Origin: Bacteroidales bacterium Bact_23
GTDB lineage: Bacteria; Bacteroidota; Bacteroidia; Bacteroidales; Lentimicrobiaceae
Reading direction: 5' to 3'
DNA length: 16,946 nt
Assembly: GCA_001603685.1 (NCBI GenBank)
Contig: LUZO01000265.1
Coordinates: 1 to 16,946, forward strand
In this document: positions 1 to 6,423 of the stretch, in pieces
How the letters are laid out: each line of letters starts with the position of its first letter
How positions within the stretch are numbered: the first letter of the stretch is position 1
The notes under the pieces: generated by a model
Told to the model about the DNA's origin: nothing
The model's database searches: none
Seen by the model: the letters and a program-made list of their open reading frames with translations, nothing else
Position numbers and translations under genes: made by a program

Positions 1-14
1 TGTATAAGAGACAG
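1..14 (+). other. Residual Tn5/Nextera adapter end (likely artefact)
   Basis: The first 14 bases, TGTATAAGAGACAG, are identical to the last 14 bases of the 19-base Tn5 mosaic end used in Nextera libraries (AGATGTGTATAAGAGACAG). A match flush with the first base is what untrimmed adapter at a contig edge looks like. These bases are probably not genomic, so any reading frame running through them is unreliable there. A real Tn5-type transposon end is much less likely, because nothing else of a transposon is present. Confidence 0.85.
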
Positions 15-63
15 GATAAATGCGGCTGAAAAGAAATACTACTCTGATATCCACATAATTTAA
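15..63 (+). CDS. Possible 3' end of an upstream gene (partial)
   Basis: Of the three forward frames, only one stays open from the window start to a TAA at 61-63. It reads ...INAAEKKYYSDIHII, 18 bases before the sheath start codon. It could be the C-terminal tail of a gene co-transcribed with the sheath. In related Bacteroidota clusters a cap or terminator protein (Afp16/DUF4255 type) is often placed upstream of the sheath, but 15 residues cannot show that. The 5' limit is set by the adapter, not by a real start. It could also be chance open frame in a short AT-rich leader. Confidence 0.3.
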
Positions 64-81
64 TTTTAAAATAACAAGAAT

Positions 82-2016
82 ATGGCAACAACTTACAAAA
101 CCCCCGGAGTTTATGTGGAAGAAATTCCAAAACTTCCCCCTTCCGTAGCACAGGTTGAGACCGCTTTGCCTGCCTTTATCGGATATACGGCAAAAGCCGA
201 AGACCTTTCACCGGACGACCTCCTCAATAAGCCGAAAAGGATTGGTTCGCTGGTCGAGTTTGAGCAGTATTTTGGCGGTGGGCCTGCCCCAGAGGTTACC
301 GAAGTGAACATCGACGGCAACAACAAATTTGTTTCGGCAAAACTCAACAGCAAATTTTTCCTTTACGATGCGCTTCAGATGTTTTATGCCAACGGAGGCG
401 GCGATTGCTTCATTGTTTCCGTTGGGAAAAACAGCAGCGGTGTCGATATTAAAAAGGATGATTTTATAAAGGGAATAAATGCACTTGAAAAGGAAGATGA
501 CCCAACCATTTTGCTGTTCCCCGATGCAGTAACGCTCTCCGACACCGATCTGGCTGCGGTTCAGCAGGCTGCGCTGAAGCAGTGCGAAGACCTTCAGGAC
601 AGGTTCAGTCTTTTTGATGTAAAGCAAGCTGATTCCCTCGGAACGAATTTCAGAAACAATATCGGCATTAACTCCCTGAAATATGGTGCGGTTTATACCC
701 CCTGGCTGAAAGTGAACCTTCCGAAAACGGTTAAATTTACAGATGTCAAAAGTGTCATAAAAAGGTCAGGAATTGGGGTTGACCTTAAAAACCTTTCCAC
801 CGATTCCGATGTTTTGACCCGGATTGAAAAAACGGAACAGTCATACTCTGACCTTGAACTGGTAAAAACCCAAACCAACACTTTATATTCGTCCTACGAC
901 GATTTGTCGGCCCGTTTTGCTGCACTGCTGGCTGCTTTTAATGCTCCGACAGGAAACAGCAATCTGAATCTGGAAAATCTTTTTAAATTCCTTTATGAGC
1001 TGGGCAATCTGGTGGATGATTTTATAAACGGAGCAGCTGCTGTTAAGTTAAAAAACCCGGAATTTGTCACCAGTCTGAAAAATGCGGTTACCTCCGATTT
1101 TGATCCTCTCTTTGCGAGTGTTGTAGCGCTCGATCTTGAAGTGAAAAGTAAAATTTCCTCCTATACTTTAACCGATTATAAAGCTATGGTAGCGGCGGCA
1201 TCCTGGCCGGCTGTCACAGCGGCTGTTGCATCTTCAGTGATTACGGGAAGCAATGCCGAAGAGAGAAGGAGAAGTGCTGCAGATCTGATCCAACCCCTGT
1301 TCGATCAGATTAAAACGGCATATCTGACCCATGTGGTTAATGCAGCATCTTCATATGCTTCATCCTACGATAAATCTCTGGCTCTTTCATTTCCAGTTTA
1401 CAAGGCAATTCTGACCGGAGTGGCCAACAGCATGACGGTTATGCCTCCAAGCGGAGCGGTTGCCGGCGCCTATGCCATGGTTGACCGCACCCGGGGCGTA
1501 TGGAAAGCTCCTGCCAATGTGAGCCTGAACAATGTCATCGGTCCCGATGCCGTATTTACCGCCAGCCAGCTTGAAAACCTGAATGTGGATACCGTTGCCG
1601 GAAAGTCGGTGAATGCCATCCGCTTCTTTACCGGAAAAGGCACGCTGATTTTCGGCGCCAGGACCCTTGCCGGAAACGACAATGAGTGGAGGTATGTTTC
1701 GGTCAGGCGCTTTTTCAATATGGTTGAAGAGAGCTGCAAGAAAGCAACGGAACCCTTTGTTTTTGAGCCCAATGACGCAAATACCTGGGTAAAGATTCAG
1801 GGAATGATCGAGAACTTCCTGATTACCCTGTGGCGTCAGGGAGCATTGCAGGGAATCAAGCCGGAGCATGCCTTTTATGTTGCCGTAGGGCTGGGCAAGA
1901 CCATGACCGCCCTCGATATTCTCGAAGGCCGGCTGATTGTGGAAATCGGAATGGCTGTGGTAAGGCCGGCCGAGTTTATCATTCTCCGCTTCTCGCATAA
2001 AATGGCTGAAAGCTAA
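82..2016 (+). CDS. Contractile sheath protein (Afp2/3/4-like)
   Basis: Main sheath subunit of a contractile injection system. Copies polymerise around the inner tube and contract to drive it into a target. The N-terminus (residues 4-35, TPGVYVEEIP followed by a VETALPAFIGYT stretch) is the classic phage tail sheath start, which forms the inter-subunit handshake arm. The fold resumes with YTPWLKV (205-211), MPPSGAVAGAYA (from 454) and DRTRGVWKAPAN. The C-terminal domain includes WRYVSVRRFFNMVEES (around 536-551), LWRQGALQG and the final VRPAEFIILRF. At 644 residues it is long for a sheath, because a helix-rich insertion of roughly 220 residues (about 215-440) separates the PW and PPSG landmarks. 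The start at 82 gives the expected N-terminus; the leader is AT-rich with no Shine-Dalgarno. This is the only sheath gene in the window, where Afp has three. The nearest alternative, a myophage sheath, is disfavoured by the PAAR, LysM and PKD genes downstream. Confidence 0.97.
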   Translation: MATTYKTPGVYVEEIPKLPPSVAQVETALPAFIGYTAKAEDLSPDDLLNKPKRIGSLVEFEQYFGGGPAPEVTEVNIDGNNKFVSAKLNSKFFLYDALQMFYANGGGDCFIVSVGKNSSGVDIKKDDFIKGINALEKEDDPTILLFPDAVTLSDTDLAAVQQAALKQCEDLQDRFSLFDVKQADSLGTNFRNNIGINSLKYGAVYTPWLKVNLPKTVKFTDVKSVIKRSGIGVDLKNLSTDSDVLTRIEKTEQSYSDLELVKTQTNTLYSSYDDLSARFAALLAAFNAPTGNSNLNLENLFKFLYELGNLVDDFINGAAAVKLKNPEFVTSLKNAVTSDFDPLFASVVALDLEVKSKISSYTLTDYKAMVAAASWPAVTAAVASSVITGSNAEERRRSAADLIQPLFDQIKTAYLTHVVNAASSYASSYDKSLALSFPVYKAILTGVANSMTVMPPSGAVAGAYAMVDRTRGVWKAPANVSLNNVIGPDAVFTASQLENLNVDTVAGKSVNAIRFFTGKGTLIFGARTLAGNDNEWRYVSVRRFFNMVEESCKKATEPFVFEPNDANTWVKIQGMIENFLITLWRQGALQGIKPEHAFYVAVGLGKTMTALDILEGRLIVEIGMAVVRPAEFIILRFSHKMAES

Positions 2017-2069
2017 TCCGCCTGCCTGCTTTGAATTAACTGAATATTAACTTTTTATATCCAAATATT

Positions 2070-2498
2070 ATGGCAACTTATCCACTTCCGAAATTTCACT
2101 TCCAGGTTGAATGGGGTGGCGTCAGAATCGGCTTTACCGAAGTCACCGGCCTCGATATTCAGGCTGAAGTTATCGAATACCGCGAAGGAAGCAGCCCCGA
2201 GTATCATAAGATAAAAATGCCGGGAATGCAGAAGTACAGCAACATTACGCTGAAGCGCGGAACCATTCAGGGAGATACTGATTTCTATCGCTGGATCAAC
2301 ATGACCAATATGACGGTGGCCGAACGCCGTGATATTGTTATAAGCCTGCTGAATGAAACCCATACTCCGGTGATGACCTGGAAAGCCAAAAACTCATTCC
2401 CGGTTAAGGTTCAGGCCAGCGATCTGAAGAGCGATGGCAATGAAGTCGCAATCGAAACCCTGGAGCTGGCTCATGAAGGATTGAATCTTGTTGTTTAA
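2070..2498 (+). CDS. Inner tube protein 1 (gp19/Afp1-like)
   Basis: Protein of 142 residues in the T4 gp19-like tail tube family, related by fold to Hcp. Hexameric rings of it would stack into the tube inside the sheath. The sequence shows the family pattern: a FHFQVEW strand near the start, the GFTEVTGLDIQAEVIEYREG segment (21-40), LKRGT (61-65), FYRWIN, a central HTPVMTW strand and a closing IETLELAHEGL. Length is normal for the family. It lies 53 bases after the sheath, behind an AT-rich leader (about 2034-2069), and is followed 40 bases later by a second, divergent tube paralog. It is likely the major tube subunit, because its gene is nearest the sheath and its sequence is the more canonical; that assignment is inference. 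Confidence 0.95.
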   Translation: MATYPLPKFHFQVEWGGVRIGFTEVTGLDIQAEVIEYREGSSPEYHKIKMPGMQKYSNITLKRGTIQGDTDFYRWINMTNMTVAERRDIVISLLNETHTPVMTWKAKNSFPVKVQASDLKSDGNEVAIETLELAHEGLNLVV

Positions 2499-2538
2499 CC
2501 ACAGTGGCTGATATTCAGCTGCTTAAAACTGAAGCGTT

Positions 2539-2988
2539 ATGGCAGGAGGATACTATCCGCCGGTTGGCTTTCATTTTAAAGTCGAGTTTCTGAACATCGG
2601 CAACGACAACGATATCAGGTTTCAGTCGGTAAGCGGGCTTACGGTGGAATATGATACGGAATCGTTCAGGGAGGGCGGCGAGAACAGGTTTGAGCACAAA
2701 CTTCCGGTTAGAACCAAATATCCTGATTTGTCGCTGAAGCGCGGTATGCTTACCGATTCTTCCGTGATAAACTGGGTAAAGGGTATCCTTCAGGATCGTG
2801 ACTTTGAGAACAACCGGCCTGCTGAAATTCAGGTCACTCTGCTGAATTCAATGCATCAGCCGCTTAAAACCTGGCATCTGTACAATTGCTGGCCAAAAAA
2901 ATGGAGCATCAGCGATTTCAATGCACAGGAAAACGCGGTAGTGGTCGAAACCCTTGACCTGAGTTATAACTTCTTCAAAATTCTTTGA
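2539..2988 (+). CDS. Inner tube protein 2 (gp19/Afp5-like)
   Basis: Second tube-family protein, 149 residues. Landmarks parallel the first tube gene: FHFKVEF near the N-terminus, FQSVSGLTVEYDTESFREGGEN (about 29-50), LSLKRGM, a helix containing VINWVKGIL, then QPLKTWHLYNCWPKKW and a terminal VVVETLDLSYNFF. In Afp-type systems Afp5-like paralogs form the tube layer next to the baseplate, between the main tube and the LysM adaptor. The place of this gene, directly before the mini-gene and the LysM gene, fits that role. The W-x-x-x-x-C-WPKKW stretch is characteristic of this paralog type and absent from tube 1. Its TGA is separated by one base from the next start codon, which suggests translational coupling. 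Confidence 0.93.
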   Translation: MAGGYYPPVGFHFKVEFLNIGNDNDIRFQSVSGLTVEYDTESFREGGENRFEHKLPVRTKYPDLSLKRGMLTDSSVINWVKGILQDRDFENNRPAEIQVTLLNSMHQPLKTWHLYNCWPKKWSISDFNAQENAVVVETLDLSYNFFKIL

Positions 2989-2989
2989 T

Positions 2990-3166
2990 ATGCCTGTAGA
3001 GATCAGAGAGTTGCAGATTAATGTAACGGTAAACCAGCAGCATCAGCAGGTGCCTCCCGCGGATAGCCGGGAGGGGCAGCCGGTCGGTGATCAGGAGAGG
3101 AAAAGCCTGGTAGATCAGTGTATTGAGCAGGTGCTGGATATCATCAATAATAAAAAGGAGAGATGA
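2990..3166 (+). CDS. Small DUF5908-like protein in the afp6 position
   Basis: Open frame of 58 codons starting MPVEIRELQI and ending NNKKER, with ATG at 2990 one base after the tube-2 stop and TGA at 3164-3166 one base before the next ATG. The MPVEIREL start is the hallmark of the DUF5908 family, small proteins found in CIS clusters of Bacteroidota. The first 15 residues suggest a beta strand (IRELQINVTVN). Residues 16-36 are Gln/Pro/Gly-rich and probably disordered. The last 20 residues look like an amphipathic helix (KSLVDQCIEQVLDIINNKK). Function is not established. The gene occupies the slot of the similarly small afp6 gene in Afp clusters. Exact packing between two structural genes argues that it is translated. 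Confidence 0.82.
   Translation: MPVEIRELQINVTVNQQHQQVPPADSREGQPVGDQERKSLVDQCIEQVLDIINNKKER
3155..3160 (+). promoter_or_regulatory. Shine-Dalgarno-like site for the LysM gene
   Basis: AAGGAG lies seven bases before the ATG at 3168, inside the last codons of the DUF5908-like gene. It is the clearest ribosome-binding match in a window whose other leaders are mostly AT-rich. It supports 3168 rather than the in-frame TTG at 3123 as the start of the LysM protein. Confidence 0.6.
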
Positions 3167-3167
3167 C

Positions 3168-3887
3168 ATGCCCACGATAAGCGATTCATCAACCGGCAGG
3201 GGAGAGCTGAAGAAGATGAAAATCTACGCCTATACCCATGTGGATATGGCCGATAGCCATCTTGCTTCCATCCCCGGTATTGATAATCCCTATACCGCAT
3301 TGATCAACCCTGAGAGTTATACCATTGAAATAAAATATGAGTTTGAAAACGCTCAGGGGCAGGGCACAACCGGAGGCCATCAGCAGTTCAAGGTGAAGCT
3401 TCCGGAGGAGATGTCGTTTGAATTTCTGTTCGACAACACCGGGATCATCGACGGCCGGCCGAGGGAAAACATCGCCGGAGAAATTGAGAATTTCAGAAAA
3501 TTCCTGATGGATTATGATGGGAATACCCATCAGCCCAGGTTTTTCAAGTTTGTCTGGGGAACCGATCTTTTCAAAGGCAGATGTTCAGCATTGCATATCA
3601 ACTACAAACTCTTCAATCCGGATGGTTCGCCCATCAGGGCCATCTGCAAGGTTTCGCTGAAACAGGCTACCGATGAGGAGCTAAGGGTGATTCAGCAGAA
3701 TGACCGCTCTCCAGACCTGACCCATTACCGTACCGTGAAAAAGGGCGATACCCTGCCTTTGATGTGCTACGACATCTATGGCGATTCGTCCTATTATATT
3801 CAGGTGGCGGGAGCCAACAACCTGCAGAATTTCCGCAATCTGGAGCCGGGAAGCCTGATTTTCTTCCCTCCGGTTGCGAAAAACTAA
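3168..3887 (+). CDS. LysM-containing tube/baseplate adaptor (Afp7-like)
   Basis: Protein of 239 residues that should sit between the tube and the spike hub, like Afp7/Pvc7 and functionally like T4 gp53/gp54-type connectors. The N-terminal part (about 15-180) matches the CIS tube-adaptor domain: LKKMKIYAYTHVDM, then DNPYTALINPESYTIEIKYEFENAQGQG, LPEEMSFEFLFDNTGIIDG and FFKFVWGTDLFKGRCSALHINYKLFNPDGSPIRAICKVSL as separate recognisable segments. A LysM domain closes the protein (about 188-235: TVKKGDTLPLMCYDIYGDSSYY, then NLEPGSLIFFPP). In this family LysM contributes to baseplate architecture and need not act on the cell wall. The start at 3168 is chosen because it follows the upstream stop by one base and has an AAGGAG; a second Met at residue 17 is a weaker option. 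Confidence 0.93.
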   Translation: MPTISDSSTGRGELKKMKIYAYTHVDMADSHLASIPGIDNPYTALINPESYTIEIKYEFENAQGQGTTGGHQQFKVKLPEEMSFEFLFDNTGIIDGRPRENIAGEIENFRKFLMDYDGNTHQPRFFKFVWGTDLFKGRCSALHINYKLFNPDGSPIRAICKVSLKQATDEELRVIQQNDRSPDLTHYRTVKKGDTLPLMCYDIYGDSSYYIQVAGANNLQNFRNLEPGSLIFFPPVAKN

Positions 3888-3899
3888 AGACGATGTCCG

Positions 3900-5651
3900 A
3901 TGGCAAATGAAAGAATGATACCGGCAGAAGGTTCAAAATCACTGGCTTCTTTTACCCTCTTCTCAGATGGCAAGGAAGTTACCAAAGCGTATCATGTCCT
4001 TTCCGTTACGGTGAATAAGGAGGTGAACAGAATCGCATCGGCCACCATCATTCTGCTTGACGGCGAAGCTTCGGAGCAGTCGTTCAAGGTCAGTAATCAG
4101 CCTGATTTTGAACCCGGAAGGGAGATTGAAATCAAGGCCGGCTACAGCAATCAGGAAGAAACCATTTTCAGGGGGATCGTCGTGAAACATGGCATCAAGG
4201 TGCGAAGGAAAAATTCGGTACTCATGGTGGAGTGCCGCGATAAGGCGGTGAAGATGACCGGCGCACTGAAGAGTGCTTACTATAAGGATACAAAGGATAG
4301 CGAGGTAATGGAATCCATTATCGGGAAATACGGCATTGAGGCAAAGGTGAAAGCAACATCCTATGTCCACAAGCAACTGGTGCATTATAACAGCACCGAT
4401 TGGGATTTTTTGATTTGCCGGGCTGATGCCAATGGCATGCTCTGTTTTACCGATGATAACAAAATCTCCATTTCGAAGCCGGATTTTTCCGCAAAACCCG
4501 CTCTTACCATTCAGTACGGCGCTACGGTACTCGACCTGGATGCCGAGATTGATGCCAGGTTTCAGTATAAAAGCATAAAAGGCACATCGTGGGACTACAC
4601 CTCACAAAAGCTGGCCGATGAGCTTGAGGCTGATGAGGCTGCAACACCGGATGCCGGTAACCTTGATAAGGATAAGCTGGCCGGTGTGATGGGAGAGGAT
4701 CATTTTATGCTTGCCACCAATGCCCCTTTCGAGGATCCGGAGATGCAAAACTGGATAAATTCCATGATGATGAGGCATCAGCTGGCAAAGATTCGCGGCC
4801 GTGTGCGCACCGACGGTACGGCTGAGGTGAAGCCGGGCAGTCTGATAAAGCTACAGGGCGCCGGTGAACGGTTTGAAGGGAAACTCTATGTTACGGGCGT
4901 CAGGCATGAAATTGAGGAGGGGAGCTGGCAGACGGTATTCCAGTTCGGCATCAATCCCGAATGGTTTGCTGAAACCTACCGGATTCAGCCTCCGCTTGCC
5001 GGAGGTTTGCTGCCCGCAGTTCAGGGTTTGCAAATCGGGGTGGTAACCCAGCTTCAGGACGACCCTGACGGCGAGGACAGGATAAAGGTGCGGGTTCCGG
5101 TAATTGATAAGGCCGATGACGGTATCTGGTGCAGGATCGCCTCCCTGGATGCCGGCAATGAACGCGGCGCATTCTTCAGGCCGGAGATCGGCGATGAGGT
5201 TGTGGTTGGATTTATCAATAACGATCCGCGCCATGCCGTGGTTCTGGGAATGCTGAACAGCAGCAGTAAGCCGGCACCTCTTAAAGCATCGGACGACAAC
5301 CACGAAAAGGGTTTCCAGACCAGGAGCGGGATAAAAATGATCTTCAATGATGAGAAAAAGAGCTTTACCCTGGAAACTCCCGGGGGAAACAAGTTCATCA
5401 TCAACGACGATGAGGGCAGCATTGTTCTTGAGGATCAGAACGGAAACAAAATTACCCTTAATCAGGATGGGATTACCCTGAAGAGTGCCACTGCCCTGGA
5501 GATGCAGGCAGGAAATGACCTGAAAGCTTCTGCCGATAGCGGGGTGGAAATCAGCGGAAATGCACAGACAAAAGTCACCGGACAGGGCGGAGTTGAACTT
5601 TCCTCTGGTGGAACAACGGTCATTAAGGGTAGTACGGTGCAGATTAATTGA
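3900..5651 (+). CDS. VgrG-like central spike (Afp8-like, gp27-gp5 fusion)
   Basis: Trimeric hub and spike protein, 583 residues. Residues about 1-350 correspond to the gp27-like hub domains, with ASFTLFSDGKEV at the start, IEIKAGYSNQEETIFRGIVVKHG and DWDFLICRADANGM typical of the VgrG/Phage_GPD fold. An OB-fold of the gp5 type follows (about 374-455: IGVVTQLQDDPDGEDRIKVRVP, then PEIGDEVVVGFINNDPRHAVVLGML). The C-terminal part (about 470-583) is a needle-like beta-helix. It contains alternating GNKFIINDDEGS and GNKITLNQDGITL repeats and a short-period Ser/Gly/Thr tail ending in GSTVQIN, the kind of end that docks a PAAR tip. No lysozyme or effector domain is fused. The gene starts 12 bases after the LysM gene, and the PAAR gene follows 21 bases after its end. 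Confidence 0.95.
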   Translation: MANERMIPAEGSKSLASFTLFSDGKEVTKAYHVLSVTVNKEVNRIASATIILLDGEASEQSFKVSNQPDFEPGREIEIKAGYSNQEETIFRGIVVKHGIKVRRKNSVLMVECRDKAVKMTGALKSAYYKDTKDSEVMESIIGKYGIEAKVKATSYVHKQLVHYNSTDWDFLICRADANGMLCFTDDNKISISKPDFSAKPALTIQYGATVLDLDAEIDARFQYKSIKGTSWDYTSQKLADELEADEAATPDAGNLDKDKLAGVMGEDHFMLATNAPFEDPEMQNWINSMMMRHQLAKIRGRVRTDGTAEVKPGSLIKLQGAGERFEGKLYVTGVRHEIEEGSWQTVFQFGINPEWFAETYRIQPPLAGGLLPAVQGLQIGVVTQLQDDPDGEDRIKVRVPVIDKADDGIWCRIASLDAGNERGAFFRPEIGDEVVVGFINNDPRHAVVLGMLNSSSKPAPLKASDDNHEKGFQTRSGIKMIFNDEKKSFTLETPGGNKFIINDDEGSIVLEDQNGNKITLNQDGITLKSATALEMQAGNDLKASADSGVEISGNAQTKVTGQGGVELSSGGTTVIKGSTVQIN

Positions 5652-5672
5652 TTAAAACTAAAAACATTCATT

Positions 5673-5960
5673 ATGCCTTTAGCAGCGAGATTATCGGATA
5701 TGCATGTTTGTCCAATGTCACAAGGTACTGTTCCACATGTTGGAGGGCCGATATCCGGAGGTTGCCCAACTGTATTGATAGAGGGGTTGCCGGCTGCTGT
5801 AGTGGGCGATATGGCGATCTGCACGGGCCCTCCCGATACAATTGTCAAGGGGTCGGCTACCGTAATGATTTGTGGGTCTCAGGCAGCCAGAATGGGAGAT
5901 AGTACGGCCCATGGGGGTCAGATTGTAAGCGGAGCAGCAACAGTTATTATTGGAGGATAA
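5673..5960 (+). CDS. PAAR-domain spike tip protein (Afp10-like)
   Basis: Protein of 95 residues consisting of a single PAAR domain, with no effector extension. PAAR proteins form a small cone on the end of the VgrG-type trimer and sharpen the spike. The sequence shows the internal repeats of the fold: PTVLIEGLPAAVVGDM, then GSATVMICGSQAARMGD and GAATVIIGG. Conserved His/Cys residues that could bind the tip zinc are H11, H22, C50 and H80, with H80 in a GDSTAHGG loop; this ligand choice is by analogy with known PAAR structures. The gene lies directly between the spike and the gp25-like gene, the reverse of the afp9 (gp25) then afp10 (PAAR) order in Afp. Another forward frame (5648-5902) overlaps it but has no family resemblance. 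Confidence 0.95.
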   Translation: MPLAARLSDMHVCPMSQGTVPHVGGPISGGCPTVLIEGLPAAVVGDMAICTGPPDTIVKGSATVMICGSQAARMGDSTAHGGQIVSGAATVIIGG

Positions 5961-5971
5961 AGTTTTAAACC

Positions 5972-6421
5972 ATGGCAGACTCAAAACAAGATGACTTTTT
6001 AGGCAGAGGCTGGAGCTTTCCGCCTACCTTTCTTCCGGATATCCGGGGGGTGGAGATGACCGAAAAGGAAACGGACATCAACCGCAGCCTGCAGATTCTG
6101 CTCACCACCCGGACAGGCGAAAGGGTAATGCAGCCAAAATACGGCTGCAACATGGACGAAATGCTGTTTGAGCCGCTTTCAACCAGTACCAAAACCCTGA
6201 TTAAAGACAAGATCAGAACTGCCATCCTCTATTTTGAACCGCGGATTGATGTTACAGCGATTTCGATGGATACGACCAATGAACCGGAAGGTGAAATCCT
6301 GATTGAGATTGAATACATGATCAGAGGGACAAACAGCCGCTTCAATTTTGTATTCCCGTATTACATCAATGAAGGTACCGAGCTCAGTATTTTGACAACC
6401 GATAAGCCAAACGATATATAG
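5972..6421 (+). CDS. gp25-like baseplate wedge protein (Afp9-like)
   Basis: Protein of 149 residues of the GPW/gp25 family, which in contractile machines nucleates sheath assembly on the baseplate and bridges the wedge proteins to the sheath. Visible hallmarks are FLGRGWSFPPTF near the N-terminus (residues 9-20), the helix ending INRSLQILLTTRTGERVMQP (about 36-55), the KYGCNMDEMLFEPLS segment and a downstream helix (TLIKDKIRTAILYFEPRIDV). An I-x-I-E-I-EY strand and a RFNFVFPYYINEGTEL tail close the protein. The E-R-V-M-x-P-x-Y-G core is the family signature. It starts 11 bases after the PAAR gene, and only two bases separate its TAG from the next ATG. Confidence 0.95.
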   Translation: MADSKQDDFLGRGWSFPPTFLPDIRGVEMTEKETDINRSLQILLTTRTGERVMQPKYGCNMDEMLFEPLSTSTKTLIKDKIRTAILYFEPRIDVTAISMDTTNEPEGEILIEIEYMIRGTNSRFNFVFPYYINEGTELSILTTDKPNDI

Positions 6422-6423
6422 CC

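Noticed and set aside
1387..1998. 203-codon minus-strand open frame
   Set aside because: It is antisense to the conserved sheath C-terminal domain and is a shadow of that coding constraint.
2030..2055. Bacteroidota-type promoter before tube 1 (TTTG at 2030-2033, TAACTTTT at 2048-2055)
   Set aside because: The two boxes are only 14 bases apart, while the usual spacing is about 19-21, and the second box lacks the final G. AT-rich leader is a sufficient explanation.
3123..3167. TTG start extending the LysM protein by 15 residues
   Set aside because: The extension lies entirely inside the DUF5908-like gene in another frame. The ATG at 3168 has an AAGGAG seven bases upstream and follows the previous stop by one base.
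5648..5902. 84-codon plus-strand frame overlapping the PAAR gene
   Set aside because: The other frame encodes a full PAAR domain. This one has no recognisable motif.
82..6421. Myophage or prophage tail
   Set aside because: There are no head, terminase, portal, integrase or lysis genes. The LysM adaptor, paired tube paralogs, DUF5908-like gene and giant wedge proteins fit an extracellular-type CIS better.
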